A stretch of 64,000 nucleotides of DNA from Tilletia caries (taxonomy: Eukaryota; Basidiomycota; Exobasidiomycetes; Tilletiales; Tilletiaceae), in contig JALUTQ010000005.1 in NCBI GenBank assembly GCA_032718865.1, positions 62,001 through 126,000 on the forward strand, in the 5' to 3' direction. Position 1 is the stretch's first letter, and every line of letters starts with the position of its first letter. A program made the translations under genes and the position numbers. Below, one piece after another: positions 45,304 through 57,117 of the stretch. The notes under the pieces were generated by a model. The model was not told the origin of the DNA and did no database searches. It saw nothing but the letters and a program-made list of their open reading frames with translations.

Positions 45304-48039
45304 TCACAGCGCCGCCTTCTCGCCCGTGGCCGGGGCAAGTGAAGCCTTCGCGCCACCAGCAGGAGCAGACGCCCCACCCGCGGCAGGCGCAGCAGCAGCA
45401 GCGGGAGGCTTGCCGCCCTCGCAGATGGCCTTCATCTCGCGCAAGCTGTCCACGATGGCCGTCATGAACTTCGTCGTGGACGTGTTGGGGTCGTGGTGCT
45501 TGGACTCGATGCCGAACTTGAGCAATTTGCCACCAGCGAGGTCTAATGGAAGGCGGAAAATGGATCAGCATTGCCCCAAAAACGGCGGAAAACGATTGGG
45601 GGCGTAGGTAAGAAAGCTACTCACAGTTGATACCATATCCATCAGGGAAGCCAGCCCCAAACCCAGTGCCCGCAAGACGATCACCCGCGCTCAGCCCACT
45701 CGTGGACAACTTCCACCCCTGCGACTCCGCAAAGAGCTCGTCCTTGAACACCTCCGGGATGTCCGCGCCCGCAGGTGGGGACGCCGCAAAGACGAGTCGG
45801 AGACCGAGCAGGTGCCGGTCGATGCCGCCGCCCATGGAGGATGTCTTCGTCTGTTGGTTGTGCGAGGAGGTTGCTGCCGTGAGGAGTTGGTATAGTTTCT
45901 TGTTCTTTGATTGGATAAGATGTTCAGCGGATGTCGGGGAGGGGGATTGTCAGAGAGGTTCAAAGTCAGCTTTCTGGTGTTGTACGCGTACGTTCCCAAC
46001 GAGATTCTGGCTCCGAACACACTCACATCAGACTCGCCCGCGCGAACGGCCTTGACGAACTCATACGCCTCCTTCGAGAAACTCCGAATGACGTCGGTGC
46101 GTCCGTGCTTGTAGAGACGCGTGCTGGCCGTCTCGTACGTGACGACCTGATACCCATGCACCTTCGCATGCGCAAGCTGCAGGACCATCTGCAGATACGC
46201 GTCCGGAGCATGTCCGCCGACCTTCTTGATCCACTCCGACCCGTACTCGTCAAACCAGAGTTCGCGAATGTCCGAATCGGCACAGGTGAGTCCCGCGCGC
46301 TCTTCAGCTTCTACCAGGGCCGTCTGCGCTTTAGCGTCAAGGACCCACTCGAGCTTCTTCCATGCTCCACCGGCGAAAGAGGAGGAAGGGAGAGGCTCGG
46401 ACATCGGCGGGCAGGGTACGCCCGACGCGTAGTCGGCCACGATGGAAGGGATGAGGGCATCGCAGGGCGAGTGCTCACCCGCCAAACCGGCGCGGCCGTT
46501 GGGCTCGAAGATGAGCGTCATGGCCTTGTCGAACCAGCGGTTGTGGCCGCCGCGGCCGGCGCCGGCGCAGTTGCGCGCGAGGGCGTCGACGTACGCGGGC
46601 GAGGCGGAGGCCGGGGTCCCGACGGGGTGGTTCGAGGGCACGGGCAGGATGGAAGAGTCGAGAGCGATGGCGAAGAGGGAGTCTTCGATCGCGTTGAGAG
46701 TTGTTCGGTTGACGGGAGAGAGGGAGAGGAGGTGTTCGCGATTCTATGGAAGGGGGAATCACAAGCAAAGATGATGTACATCCGTGAGTCTGCAGAAAGG
46801 AGGGGGGTCGATTTTGAAAGGGAGACAACTCACTTGGGCCCAAGTATCTCTCGCATCAGCGCTGAGGACACCAACACCGGCACCATCTCCACGCTTGGCA
46901 TCTTCGACGATGCTCCAGAGCGCCTTTTCGATCTCAGCCGGGGCCAGGATCGTCTTTCCATCCTGGGCGAGGACCTCGAGGTCGTAGTAGTTGTCACGCA
47001 CAATGACAGTGATTGTTCGTGACTTTCCTGAGGGTTGGGAGTTCCAGTCGTGGGGCAGGGAGGGAATACGGGTGATGCCGTACAGCCTGCGGGCGGGACG
47101 GTTGAACCAGCGTCCTGGAAGTGGTCAGAGAAACAAAGAAAAGAGGAAGGGAGGAGGGGAAGAGGGAAGAGGGAAGAGGGAAAAGAAAGATGCTGTGATC
47201 AGACTTTGCGATGACTTACTGGGTGTACTGGTGCATGCAGAACGGACCTGCACGGGATGCATCGGGTACGATGTCTTCGCTGTGTGTAGAAAAGGGTGTT
47301 GAGGGGGAAGAGGCTCGTGCGGAGTTGAGCGAACGCGATAGGCCGGGAAAGAGCCAGTCAGGACTACTCACTCTTGCAGTCTCCGGTAGAACTCGAGCAG
47401 ACGATGGGTCATCCATGCTGCGCGACGGATGCCCCACTGTGCCTCGTCCCAGTGTGACTCTCCGAGGGCAGCGGCGCCCTTGGGAGGAGCGAGATCGGCG
47501 GTTCCATGACCCTTGTGCTCGCCCAGCCCGGCGGGAGCGTTGGGGTCGTTGGTGAACATGAGCCACCAGTTCGAGTTGATGAGGAGGGGCACCCTCCACT
47601 CGTGGTAGGCCTTCTGGAGCCAGAAGCGGTCATCGAGCCAGTTGTCGGGCGTGGTCCGGTCGACGTCGATGAGGCGCTGCTGGAGCTGTGCGGCGAGTGG
47701 GCTGGCGAGGAAGGCGCGGATGTGCTCCTGGCGCTTGGCGAGCTCGGATGCTGCGGTTGCGCCGAGTCCGAGCTGGCCGAGCTCCTCCTTCTGTGCGAGG
47801 ATGGGCTCGAGCGAGCGCAGGTAGCGACTGAAGGTCTGCTCGAGCGGGGCGATGGGCAGGCGGGGCAGTTCCTTCTGGCGGGAGAATGTTTTGGGCTGGG
47901 TGCCCTGCGCGCCGCGGTACGGGGTGAGTGCGAACATCGCTGCTGACGAGCTGGAGAAGAGACGGGCGCGTCCGAGGGAACGAAGCGGGCTGAACACGGC
48001 GGGTGCTGCGGAAGCGGGGTATGATGCCAAGAGGAGCAT
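45304..48039 (-). CDS. CAT2: Carnitine O-acetyltransferase
   Basis: Transfers acetyl groups between CoA and carnitine so that they can cross the mitochondrial and peroxisomal membranes. The first exon begins at ATG 48039 with an Arg/Ser/Ala-rich leader (SLGRARLFSSSS) typical of mitochondrial import; a second Met at 47937 opens a shorter form. Family blocks are LPRLPIAPLEQTFSRYLRSL, NWWLMFTNDPNAP, GPFCMHQYT, RDTWAQ, and the catalytic-His block AGLAGEHSPCDALIP. VQRW-type substrate residues are less clear. WFDEYGSEWIKKVGGHAPDA, YETASTRLYKHGRTDVIRS and GGIDRHLLGLRL follow. The gene has at least five introns. The C-terminus ends in Ala/Pro repeats and EKAAL, not a canonical SKL-type peroxisome signal. 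The stop is at 45304-45306. Confidence 0.9.
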
Positions 48040-49254
48040 GCGAAAATACGTGCGCTTCCCTGTGTGCGCTGCTGCTGGCTGCTGAGGGGCAAGTGCGGAT
48101 CAGGTGCTTTCTATTTTTCGTACTGTCGATGTCGATGTCGAGCGCGTCGCTGTCAAGATTGGCCTGCTCGCTGCTGTTGTCGGCCACAGCGCACAGGGGA
48201 GCGCTCGGCATGGAAACATGCGCACTAGCCGGAGGAACACGGAACGGGATCAGCCGTTCTCTCCGCAGCTTGGCGCTTATGCCTGCGACCTTCAAAATAC
48301 CTTTTCAGGGAAAAACTCAAAGCTCAATGATTCAATTAAATGCTCCGCACCGGTTTTCCGCGCTTCAAACGCCGAAGCTGTCAGTAATCGCCGACCACCC
48401 AATGCATGTGAATGTCCCACCCGACACACTTCAACTCAATATAAACCCGAAGAGATGCTGTAAGCGTCAAGCGAGGTTCTTAGCGCCGTCCCCAAGTCCG
48501 CCTTCACTCCTGCTTCCCGCTCCTCGGAAGAAACTGGGACGACCGACGAGGAACACCGACCGGAGAAAATCTGGAATCTGGACTCTGGAGCTCCTCTGTT
48601 TTGATCCTCCCTATTTCCGTTCATGGGCTCGTCGCATTATAGCAATTGTAAACTCGCGACACCGTGTGGCGGACATTCCGCCTATGTATGTTCTTTGTTC
48701 CTTCCTCCACCTCAAATAATGCCGCTGCTCATTTCATCGAGCTTCTCATTTTGCACATCATTCATTGATTGCGCCCCTGGTGGTTAACAAAGCAGAAAAA
48801 GAACACATCAAATTGAACGAAATGAATAATGAATAGCCGGGTGCCCGGGTATGATCCTTGAATTTTTAATTTCAAAAACAGTAGCGCGTCCTTCATCGAC
48901 TTCTCCCCCCCTTAATTACACGCGAATGGATCGATATAAGTAAGGGAGGACACAAGCAAGCGCGCCTGGCACGATCGAGAACGGCTTCACCCTGCTTGCT
49001 TGTCGTTTTCCGCGAGGAAGAACAACACAGTTGCTGCTGAGCGAGAGCGCCTGCCATTATTCGCTTTCGGCCCTCGCAAAGAAAGCATTGATTATTGAGC
49101 ACCCCGTGAAAGCCTAGCCTCAGTGTCCCCAGGCTGCCCAGGTCGCTGAGCTGTGTGTGCGCTGATGATCAAAAAATGATCACCCCCGATTCCAACTCAA
49201 AAGTCACGTGACCATTTGAGCCGGATCGGGAGCGCCCAGCTCGCTGACTGGACG
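48040..49254. other. Intergenic region upstream of carnitine acetyltransferase
   Basis: No gene is recognised. The first part should contain the CAT2 promoter. The rest has short open frames only. Confidence 0.5.
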
Positions 49255-49263
49255 ATCCCCGAT

Positions 49264-49989
49264 CGAGAACGGGTGAATGTCCCGATCTATGGTCGGTTCG
49301 CCCCGAGCACCCCGGCACTGACCCCGATCTATGGTTGAGTGACCCCATAAAGATGGTCATGTGACCCCATAAAGATGGTCGATTGAGCCCGTAAAAAACG
49401 CAATTTCGGTGCATTGACCCCGTAAGATTAGTACATTGAACCCATAAAGATGGTCGATTGGCCCCATAAAGATGGTGGACAGAGCCCGTAATGTCTATTT
49501 CAGTCGGATAGAGCGGTAGTGTGTACTGACCCTGTCCAAACGACCGGTCGGGCCTTCAGGTATGTAAGAGGGTTCAACTCACACACAAGTCGAGCTTCTG
49601 TGAAGCGTTTCCGCCCGTCGACGAGCTCTCAAAGTGAATTACGTCGCCGAAGACCGCCATCCCGGCCCCCCTATGACCGGATATGACCCTGGAAGCTCAG
49701 TACAGTTACTTCAGGCACCCTGGCCGCTGTAGAATAATTCATCTGGAAGATTTGGAAGCAGGGAAGGTCGCCAAAGGCGATTTGAGATTTTTATGGGGCC
49801 AGTGCCCTGCCTTATGGGGCCAATCGACCATCTTTATGGGCTCAATCGCCTTTGTTTATGGGTTCAGTCGCCGATAATTACGGGCTGAATCGCCTCATCT
49901 TACGGGCTCAATTCAAAAAACGCTTACGGGGCCAATCGCCTCATGCTCGGGGCGAATCGACCATAGATCGGGACATTCAGGTTACTTGC
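49264..49989. mobile_element. MULE-type MITE with GATGGTCGATTG arrays, copy 1 (726 bp)
   Basis: Flanked by a perfect 9-bp duplication ATCCCCGAT (49255-49263 and 49990-49998). Inverted ends share TGAATGTCCCGATCTATGG, starting 10 bp inside each edge. The interior consists of repeated units such as CCCCATAAAGATGGTCGATTG on the left and the same inverted on the right, with variants containing CCCGTAAGATTAG. It encodes nothing. It is almost identical to 54828-55574. Confidence 0.9.
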
Positions 49990-49998
49990 ATCCCCGAT

Positions 49999-50381
49999 TC
50001 GTTCAAACGGTCACGTGAATGTATTGGGTCTCGGTATCACAACGGTTCGCTAGCTGCGCCTGGGGATACTGAGGCTAGTGAAAGCCTCATCGCTCATCAC
50101 AGTGCCGAAGAACGCCTCTCGCACAGCCTGTGCGAGGCTTGGTGCGAGCAAAGATCGCGCAGACCTCGCGCCTAGACCCCTGTGCAATATGGCTCGCACA
50201 GACCCTCGCGCAGACTTCCCTGTGCGAGCTCCTACGCCAGTCACCGAAGCGGCCGGCGACAAAACACCGAAGGCAGACTGTGACTTCTAGTTTCTCTAAT
50301 TGAAGTGACTTTGTTTGTTGGTCTCGGAGTTTCATGTTTATCCGGTGCGCACTTAAAAAATTCACAACTTTTTTCTGGCTC
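49999..50381. other. Region with inverted CGCACAG / CTGTGCG motifs
   Basis: No gene. Between about 50110 and 50230 there are several TCGCACAG, CTGTGCGAG and CTCGCGC pieces. Similar ones recur at 55950-56070 on the other side of the large element, so this may be the left half of an outer nested element. Confidence 0.5.
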
Positions 50382-50835
50382 GATTGACCTCAGTAAAAAA
50401 TGAGACGCTGGTGAGACGCTGCCGATACACGGACACGCTGCTGAAACGCTGCTGAGACGGTGTGAATTGAGCACCGCGCATCAACCGCGTACCAACACGT
50501 GGTTGACACGCTGCTGACGCACGGCCACGGCAGCAATCAATTTTGTAAAATCTGGCTTCTGAAAACGAAAACACGGCAACCTTTTCGCGAAAGCCAACAC
50601 GCTGCCCATACGCTGCTCACACACTGGACCACCAAAATCCCTGTTTTCCACCTTCTTTTCCCAACCAGCCTCGACTCCATACGCTGTCCACACGCTGCAC
50701 AAACGATGCGCTCTCGATTTCCCAACATGGCCAACCTTTGCCAGTGACAACCTTCCACCACTTCGGCCCTTGCGCCCTCCTCTCCTTCTCCCACACCCTC
50801 CTCTTCTCCGTGCTCAAGACAGACCAGAACCGACC

Positions 50836-52323
50836 CCGCCCTCAAGGGGAACGCAGGCATCTCACCCGCCACCGCAACCCACACCGTAGAGGATCTCCAC
50901 TCGGCCACTGCACACGAGATCCTCCGGTAGGGTGGAAACCGCAAGCAGGCTGCCCTCCGTCACTTCACTGTTAACTTCGGCCCACAACATCCCGCTGCCC
51001 ATGGTGTACTCCGTCTCATCCTCGAGCTCAACGGAGAGGAGGTCCTTCGCACAGACGTGAATACGTGAGTACCATCCCTCCCTCTCTCTCATTCACCTCT
51101 CCTGCTCACCATACGATCTCCCTTCGAACAGCCCCACGTCGGACTCCTCCACCGCGGCACCGAGAAGCTCATCGAATACAAGAACTACACCCAGGCCCTC
51201 CCCTACTTCGACCGCCTCGACTACGTGAGCATGATGACCAACGAGCTCTGCTACTCCCGCGCCGTCGAGAAGCTCCTCAACTTCGAAGTCCCCGAACGCG
51301 CAAAGTGGATCCGCACCATGTTCGGCGAAATCACTCGCATCCTCAACCACTGCATGGCCGTGCTCTCCCACGTCATGGACGTCGGCGGTCTGACCCCCTT
51401 CCTCTGGGCATTCGAGGAGCGCGAGAAGCTCATGGAGTTTTACGAACGTGTCTCGGGTGCGCGGCTGCATGCTGCCTATGTTCGCCCCGGGGGGGTCGCC
51501 TTTGACCTCCCCCATGGACTGCTGGACGACATCCACAAGTGGGCCACCCAGTTCGGATCCCGGATCGACGAGATCGAAGAAATCGTCACGGGAAACCGGA
51601 TCTGGAAGAGCAGGACCATCGGCATCGGAAAAGTCACAGCACAACAGGCCCTCGACTACGGTTTCTCCGGCGTCATGCTCCGCGGATCCGGCGTCGCATG
51701 GGACATCCGCAAGGTCGCGCCCTACGACGCATACGACCAGGTCGAATTCGACGTCCCCGTTGGGAAGAATGGGGACTGCTACGATCGCTACCTGTGCCGG
51801 ATCGAGGAGTTCCGCCAGAGTCTCCGGATCATCGAGCAGTGTCTTAACAAGATGCCCTCGGGACAGATCAAGGTCGACGATCACAAGCTCGTGCCCCCAC
51901 CACGCGCGAACATGAAGGAGTCCATGGAGTCCCTCATCCACCACTTCTTGCTCTTCTCGAAGGGGTACAGCGTTCCTCCGAGGGAGACGTACTCTGCCAT
52001 CGAGGCTCCCAAGGGAGAGATGGGCGTCTACCTCGTTTCGGACGGATCCAACAAGCCGTACGTAACCTTCCTCTCTCTCTTCATTCGGGGAGATCTGCTA
52101 ACTTGATCTTATTGCTCTGCGGACACAGATACCGATGCAAGATCCGCGCACCCGGCTTCGCACATCTCGCCGGCGCAGACTTCATGATGCGCGGACACTG
52201 TGAGTATCAACTCAAGCCCCGTTCTTTTTTCCTCTCGTTCTTCACATTCACAAGAGTGGTGAGCTGATCCATTGTGTTTCTCTCTTGTCAGTCATCCCGG
52301 ACTGTGTGGCGGTGATCGGTACG
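50836..52323 (+). pseudogene. NDUFS2 (complex I 49-kDa subunit) gene copy, incomplete
   Basis: Most of the protein is readable: [19 protein letters not shown], then after a short intron [93 protein letters not shown], and in two small exons YRCKIRAPGFAHLAGADF and PDCVAVIGT. In complex I this subunit helps form the quinone site. Upstream, the frame HTVEDLHSATAHEIL looks like the link to the leader but ends in an in-frame TAG just before [16 protein letters not shown]. The conserved last residues (an FGEVDR-type end) are missing. Together with its place inside a transposable element this points to a captured, probably inactive copy; the functional gene should be elsewhere. Confidence 0.85.
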
Positions 52324-53817
52324 GTGAGTTTATGACACAGCTCCAGACTCCCCTCCTTTGGCGCAGATCTCCTCCTGACTCAACCATGCCCTTCTCCCTT
52401 CTCTCTTTTCACAAGTCTGAGCGCGAGTCTCTCCTTCCTCCCCCAACCCCCCTTTTGATACGCAGTCTTCCCGTCTCTTGTTCTTTGACCTCTGTGCTTT
52501 GTTTTCTCCTTCGCAGTCTCCACACCAAATCTACGATCGGCAAGGGTTCCATCAGCACACGGCGCACCATTAGTCCATTACCACTTTGTGAGCTGTAGAC
52601 TATCCGCATACAATGTTCTTGATCCAGTTGATGCGATTTTCTTCTCAGTTCTCTGGACATGCATTATGCGGTATGCTTCATGCCCTCAACCCTTATGCAT
52701 AGGTGAGTCAGCATCCCTATCCCTCTCCCCATTCCCATCACTCATACTGCCTCACTGACGTGTGCTCTTTCTTCACTGTTCGTGTTCGGTCTTCGCACAC
52801 CTTCGCATCAGTCTGCAGTAGGTACTAGGTACTAGCCATTTCGTCTCATGTCCCTCTGCTGAGTGCTGCGCATGCTGATCTAAGCTGCTTCATTCTTCCC
52901 TTCACAGATTCTATTCTCGAACCAGCATACGGCGTCAAACAGTGAGCATTCCCCCTTTCCCCTCTTCCTTACTTCCCCTCTTGATCCTTGTAAGCGCATG
53001 GTTGAACGCTCTCCGCTTGCTCCGTGTTTTACTTCCAACAACTCGAGGCAAGCCCATCTCTCGACCAGGATTCAGAGCGACCTCTCCTCGCATCCCCTGG
53101 TGCCGAAACCGAAAGGCGCTGTGCTGACATACTGATGCGTTGACCTGCTGACTTGCTAATACTTTGCCAGTTGATAATTTGACCTACTGACATCTGCGCT
53201 CTCTCCAATTCATCTGAATGACTGACAGAGTTGTGGCTGATCTGCATCCCACTACTTCTACTAACTCCCTCCCCCCTCCGTCTATCTTCGCTCTTCCCCA
53301 ACCGCAGCAGCGGATCTCTCTCTATTCACGCCTGAGGTTTCATCCTGGAGTCTGGAGTCTTGACCCTTGTCCATCATTCTTGTCCATGTGAGTAGCCTAC
53401 GCCGGCCATGGTCTAGGTTCCTGCGTGCGTCAGAATCACAAGTGACTCTTCTCCTCCATACAGATCTTTTCCCTCGGGCAACCTTCCACACCAGTACGAC
53501 TTTGCTGATACCCTCTTCTCCTTGTCGTTTGCCTTTGCTTTCTTTACGCCAAAAACTGACGTACTGACATGCTGACATACTGAACTGCTTGATACATTGC
53601 CATTGACCTTCTGGCATACTGATATCTCTTGTCTCTCGATGGCCTAAATGACTGGCGTGCCGTTGACTCACAGTGCTCTTCCTTGCTTATCCTCACGGCT
53701 CAACTCTCCTCAACGATGAATACGTGCTGACCTCAATGCCTCCGTACCCTTTTCTTCTAGATCTCCTACCAGCTTGCGTCTCTCTCTACCTTGTCCTTCC
53801 TTGCTTCTTCTTACAGC
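52324..53817. other. Filler between the two captured gene fragments
   Basis: No gene is recognised. Pyrimidine-rich stretches alternate with CTGACATACTGAC-type repeats (53120-53190 and 53560-53600). A block around 52905-52995 is similar to 54475-54570 (ATACGGC, then GTGAGCATTCCCC and CCCCTCTTGATCCTTG), so part of this region has been duplicated. Confidence 0.5.
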
Positions 53818-54270
53818 TTCGCACTCCGCGCTCTGACGTGAAGAAGGTCGTCTTGGTCGGCTCTGGAGGTCTCAGTATCGGGCAGGCCGGTGAATTCGAC
53901 TACAGCGGGTAAGTACCAGCTGATACGGGCATTGTGAAGGAGTATCGCCCACTGAGCGCTCACACTTCTACTCGGACGCAGTTCTCAAGCTATCAAGGTG
54001 CTTCGGGAGTCAGGCATTGAAACTATGTTGGTATGATATCTGGAATCTCTCCGGCTGCTGCTAGCGTCAATATGCTGAAGCTTACTTGCGCATCGTGTCT
54101 CGGTACCATGACAGGTCAATCCAAACATTGCCACATGCCAGACAAGGTGGGCACCAAGAAGGAGGCATACAGGCTATGATTGCACAAGATCTGACGCGTC
54201 TCTATTTTGAATACAGTCCCAACTTGGCGTCAGATATCGACTTCCTCCAATCTCCCGGATACGTCGCGTA
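53818..54270 (+). pseudogene. Carbamoyl-phosphate synthase large-subunit fragment
   Basis: Four small exons give [20 protein letters not shown] and [11 protein letters not shown], then SQAIKVLRESGIETML, VNPNIATCQT and a diverged NLASDIDFLQSPGYVAYK. This is the start of the ATP-grasp part of the large subunit (arginine or pyrimidine pathway). Introns have good borders, so it was copied from DNA and not from mRNA. The remaining 90 per cent of the protein is absent. Confidence 0.82.
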
Positions 54271-54827
54271 CAAACGCGCTCAGTGTCTTTGTCACGCTGG
54301 ACGAGGTAGGGGGTTTCGAGCGTCTCGGTAGATGTGTTCAGGACGTGCAGGCGGTTGACCGTGAGTCGCTCTTTTTGGCTCTCATCAGCCCTCAAGCAGA
54401 TGGCCAATCAGTACAAGTGAGTCTCCTCCTGGTCACCTGCTGTTTGCTATGGTCTATGATCCACCTTCTCTTCCCTTCACAGATCATGTTCTCGAACGAG
54501 CATACGGCAAACGGTGAGCATTCCCCTCTTCCCTCATCCTCGCTTCCCCTCTTGATCCTTGTCCGTGTAGCAGGTCGTATGCGCGGGCAGGCGCGGATTC
54601 CATCAGTCGACTTGCATTTTGGGTCAGCATGCGTCGGACAGTGTATTCGCCTCGTATAGGCAGCGTATTGGCAGCGTAATAGCAGCGTTTCATTCAGAAA
54701 ATCATCAGCTGCGATAACAGTGTCTGAGCAACGTATGGACAGTGTATCAGAGAAAAAAAGCAGCTGAGGACAGAAAGTACGATACGCTGTTGATCCGCAC
54801 GATTTTGGTCCACAGCGTGTGGACAGC

Positions 54828-55574
54828 CGAGAACGGGTGAATGTCCCGATCTATGGTCGGTTCGCCCCGAGCACCCCGGCACTGACCCCGATCTATGGTT
54901 GATTGACCCCATAAAGATGGTCATGTGACCCCATAAAGATGGTCGATTGAGCCCGTAAAAAACGCAATTTCGGTGCATTGACCCCGTAAGATTAGTACAT
55001 TGAACCCATAAAGATGGTCGATTGGCCCCATAAAGATGGTCGATTGGCCCCATAAAGATGGTGGACAGAGCCCGTAATGTCTATTTCAGCCGGATAGAGC
55101 GGTAGTGTGTACTGACCCTGTCCAAACGACCGGTCGGGCCTTCAGGTATGTAAGAGGGTTCAACTCACACACAAGTCGAGCTTCTGTGAAGCGTTTCCGC
55201 CCGTCGACGAGCTCTCAAAGTGAATTACGTCGCCGAAGACCGCCATCCCGGCCCCCTATGACCGGATATGACCCTGGAAGCTCAGTACAGTTACTTCAGG
55301 CACCCTGGCCGCTGTAGAATAATTCATCTGGAAGATTTGGAAGCAGGGAAGGTCGCCAAAGGCGATTTGAGATTTTTATGGGGCCAGTGCCCTGCCTTAA
55401 GGGGCCAATCGACCATCTTTATGGGCTCAATCGCCTTTGTTTATGGGTTCAGTCGCCGATAATTACGGGCTGAATCGCCTCATCTTACGGGCTCAATTCA
55501 AAAAACGCTTACGGGGCCAATCGCCTCATGCTCGGGGCGAATCGACCATAGATCGGGACATTCAGGTTACTTGC
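54828..55574. mobile_element. MULE-type MITE with GATGGTCGATTG arrays, copy 2 (747 bp)
   Basis: Perfect 9-bp duplication GTGGACAGC at 54819-54827 and 55575-55583. Nearly identical to 49264-49989 and in the same orientation; it has one more CCCCATAAAGATGGTCGATTG unit, which explains the 21-bp length difference. It is inserted in the right subterminal region of the 5.3-kb element. Confidence 0.92.
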
Positions 55575-55730
55575 GTGGACAGCGTGGTCATACACGGTTC
55601 ATACGCGGTTGATACACGTTTCAGGCTCTGACTTTGCTCTTCAGTGACCCCGTATGACCCGCGTATCAGCAGCGTCTCAGGCGTGTATGAGACGTGTATT
55701 GCCCTGCCCACTTTTTACTCAGGATTGACC

Positions 55731-56900
55731 AGCCTGTCTGAACACACCAAACCTCGTTTTTACCTATTGCTACACGTATGTAAGGGCGACGGTGATGATG
55801 TGTGTGATCCACGCGAGTGTGTATACTGCATGCGGATGGTGATGGTGAGGGAGGTGAGAGGGTGAGCAGACTGAGTGTCGGAGGACGCGAGGTGCGTGCG
55901 GCGTTGGTTGTTGGAGGTCAGTGCTACAGTCACGTGATCTCCGGACTGGGTCTGGGTTTGGCCTCGCGCAGGTCGATGCGAGGTTTGCGCTACTCTCTAT
56001 CGCACAGGGTAAGTGCGAGGTTTGCGCGACACTATGTCGCACAACGATCGCACAGGGTCGCGCGAGGATATAGGGTGTCCGCGATGAACCGTATAGATTT
56101 AGCATAGCCCTAAAAACCCCGGATAAGCGGTCGATTTTAGGGATTGTCTAAAAAAGATCTAAAACGCTGTTGTAGGTCGGAATTTAATGCATCTAAAACG
56201 CCACCGAAGGTGGCAGTGACGTCTCGCAAGTCGCACTAGATAGATCGTAGAAGCCATGTATGTATAATGCTCAGGTAAGCAAACAACCACATACATATGG
56301 ACTTGTGACTTACTTGGTGCGTGGATACGCGTGGGATGGAACCCGAAGCCTTCAAAGCATAAATCCTGGCCCGCTTTTTGTCCTTCCTCACCGATAATAA
56401 CGCTGGTCGGATGAGCGCTCTGCGATGAGCGATGAGCGATGAGTGATGCAGTGATGAGTGAGAACCAACGATGTATGTACTGTACTCCACTTGATCGTCC
56501 CGCCAGTCGACACGTGTTTACAGATCTGGGACACAAATCAATGGACGTGTGCATGACCAAGATCCAAGATGTAAGAAGTTAAGAAGTTAAGTTAAGAAGT
56601 TAAGAAGAGCAGGGTAGAATCCTTGACATGAGGGTCGCAAATTTATGAAATAATAGGTGGAAAAGGTGATGTCAGTGGAGGGTATGTTCATATGGCTTTG
56701 TGGCATACATAATATGAGATATGACTACATATATGAGACATGGTTCCTGATTGGTTTGATTTCGAAGGTTTTTCAACACTACTACTACTTACTGCGGGAA
56801 CTGCACTCGCTGAGCTTGGCCCTCCCGGCGGGACATAAGCAAGGTACACCGATAGGGACTCGATAAGCTGGGAAGTTTCCCGTGTCCCGTTTTTGCTGAC
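55731..56900. other. Intergenic region left of the second Harbinger element
   Basis: No gene is recognised. TCGCACAGGG and GCGAGGTTTGCGC motifs at 55950-56070 match those near 50110-50230. Further right there are short GTTAAGAA repeats (56570-56605). A minus-strand frame at 56159-56560 has no known motif. Confidence 0.45.
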
Positions 56901-57117
56901 AACAGGGGTATTCGCCAGTTCTAGGCAGTAGATGAGGTACTGCAATGAAAAGGCTGAGGCAGTAAGCCGAAATGAATGCCCCGAAATATTCTCACCGAGA
57001 GCACTGCTGCATGACACGCTACACCACGCGGACGCGTCCAGCTCCATCCTCACGTTGCAACCTCATTCCGTCCCGCGACCTGTACTTTCTCTGCAGAGTG
57101 TATACACCTCACGCTCC

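Larger units (their letters stand above)
50390..55722. mobile_element. Large non-autonomous element carrying host gene fragments (5.3 kb)
   Basis: A perfect 8-bp duplication GATTGACC lies at 50382-50389 and 55723-55730. The ends are imperfect inverted repeats (CTCAGTAAAAAATG at the left, CTGAGTAAAAAGTG read inward from the right). Next to both ends the motif ACGCTG, or its inverse CAGCGT, is repeated about ten times (50400-50710, and 54650-54830 with 55575-55690). Subterminal motif clusters of this kind are common in hAT elements. No transposase is encoded; inside are parts of NDUFS2 and of a carbamoyl-phosphate synthase. The right subterminal part is split by a MITE at 54828-55574. Confidence 0.75.

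Noticed and set aside
49264..55574. The two 730-bp direct repeats as LTRs of one retrotransposon
   Set aside because: Each copy has its own inverted ends and its own, different 9-bp duplication, and no retrotransposon gene lies between them.
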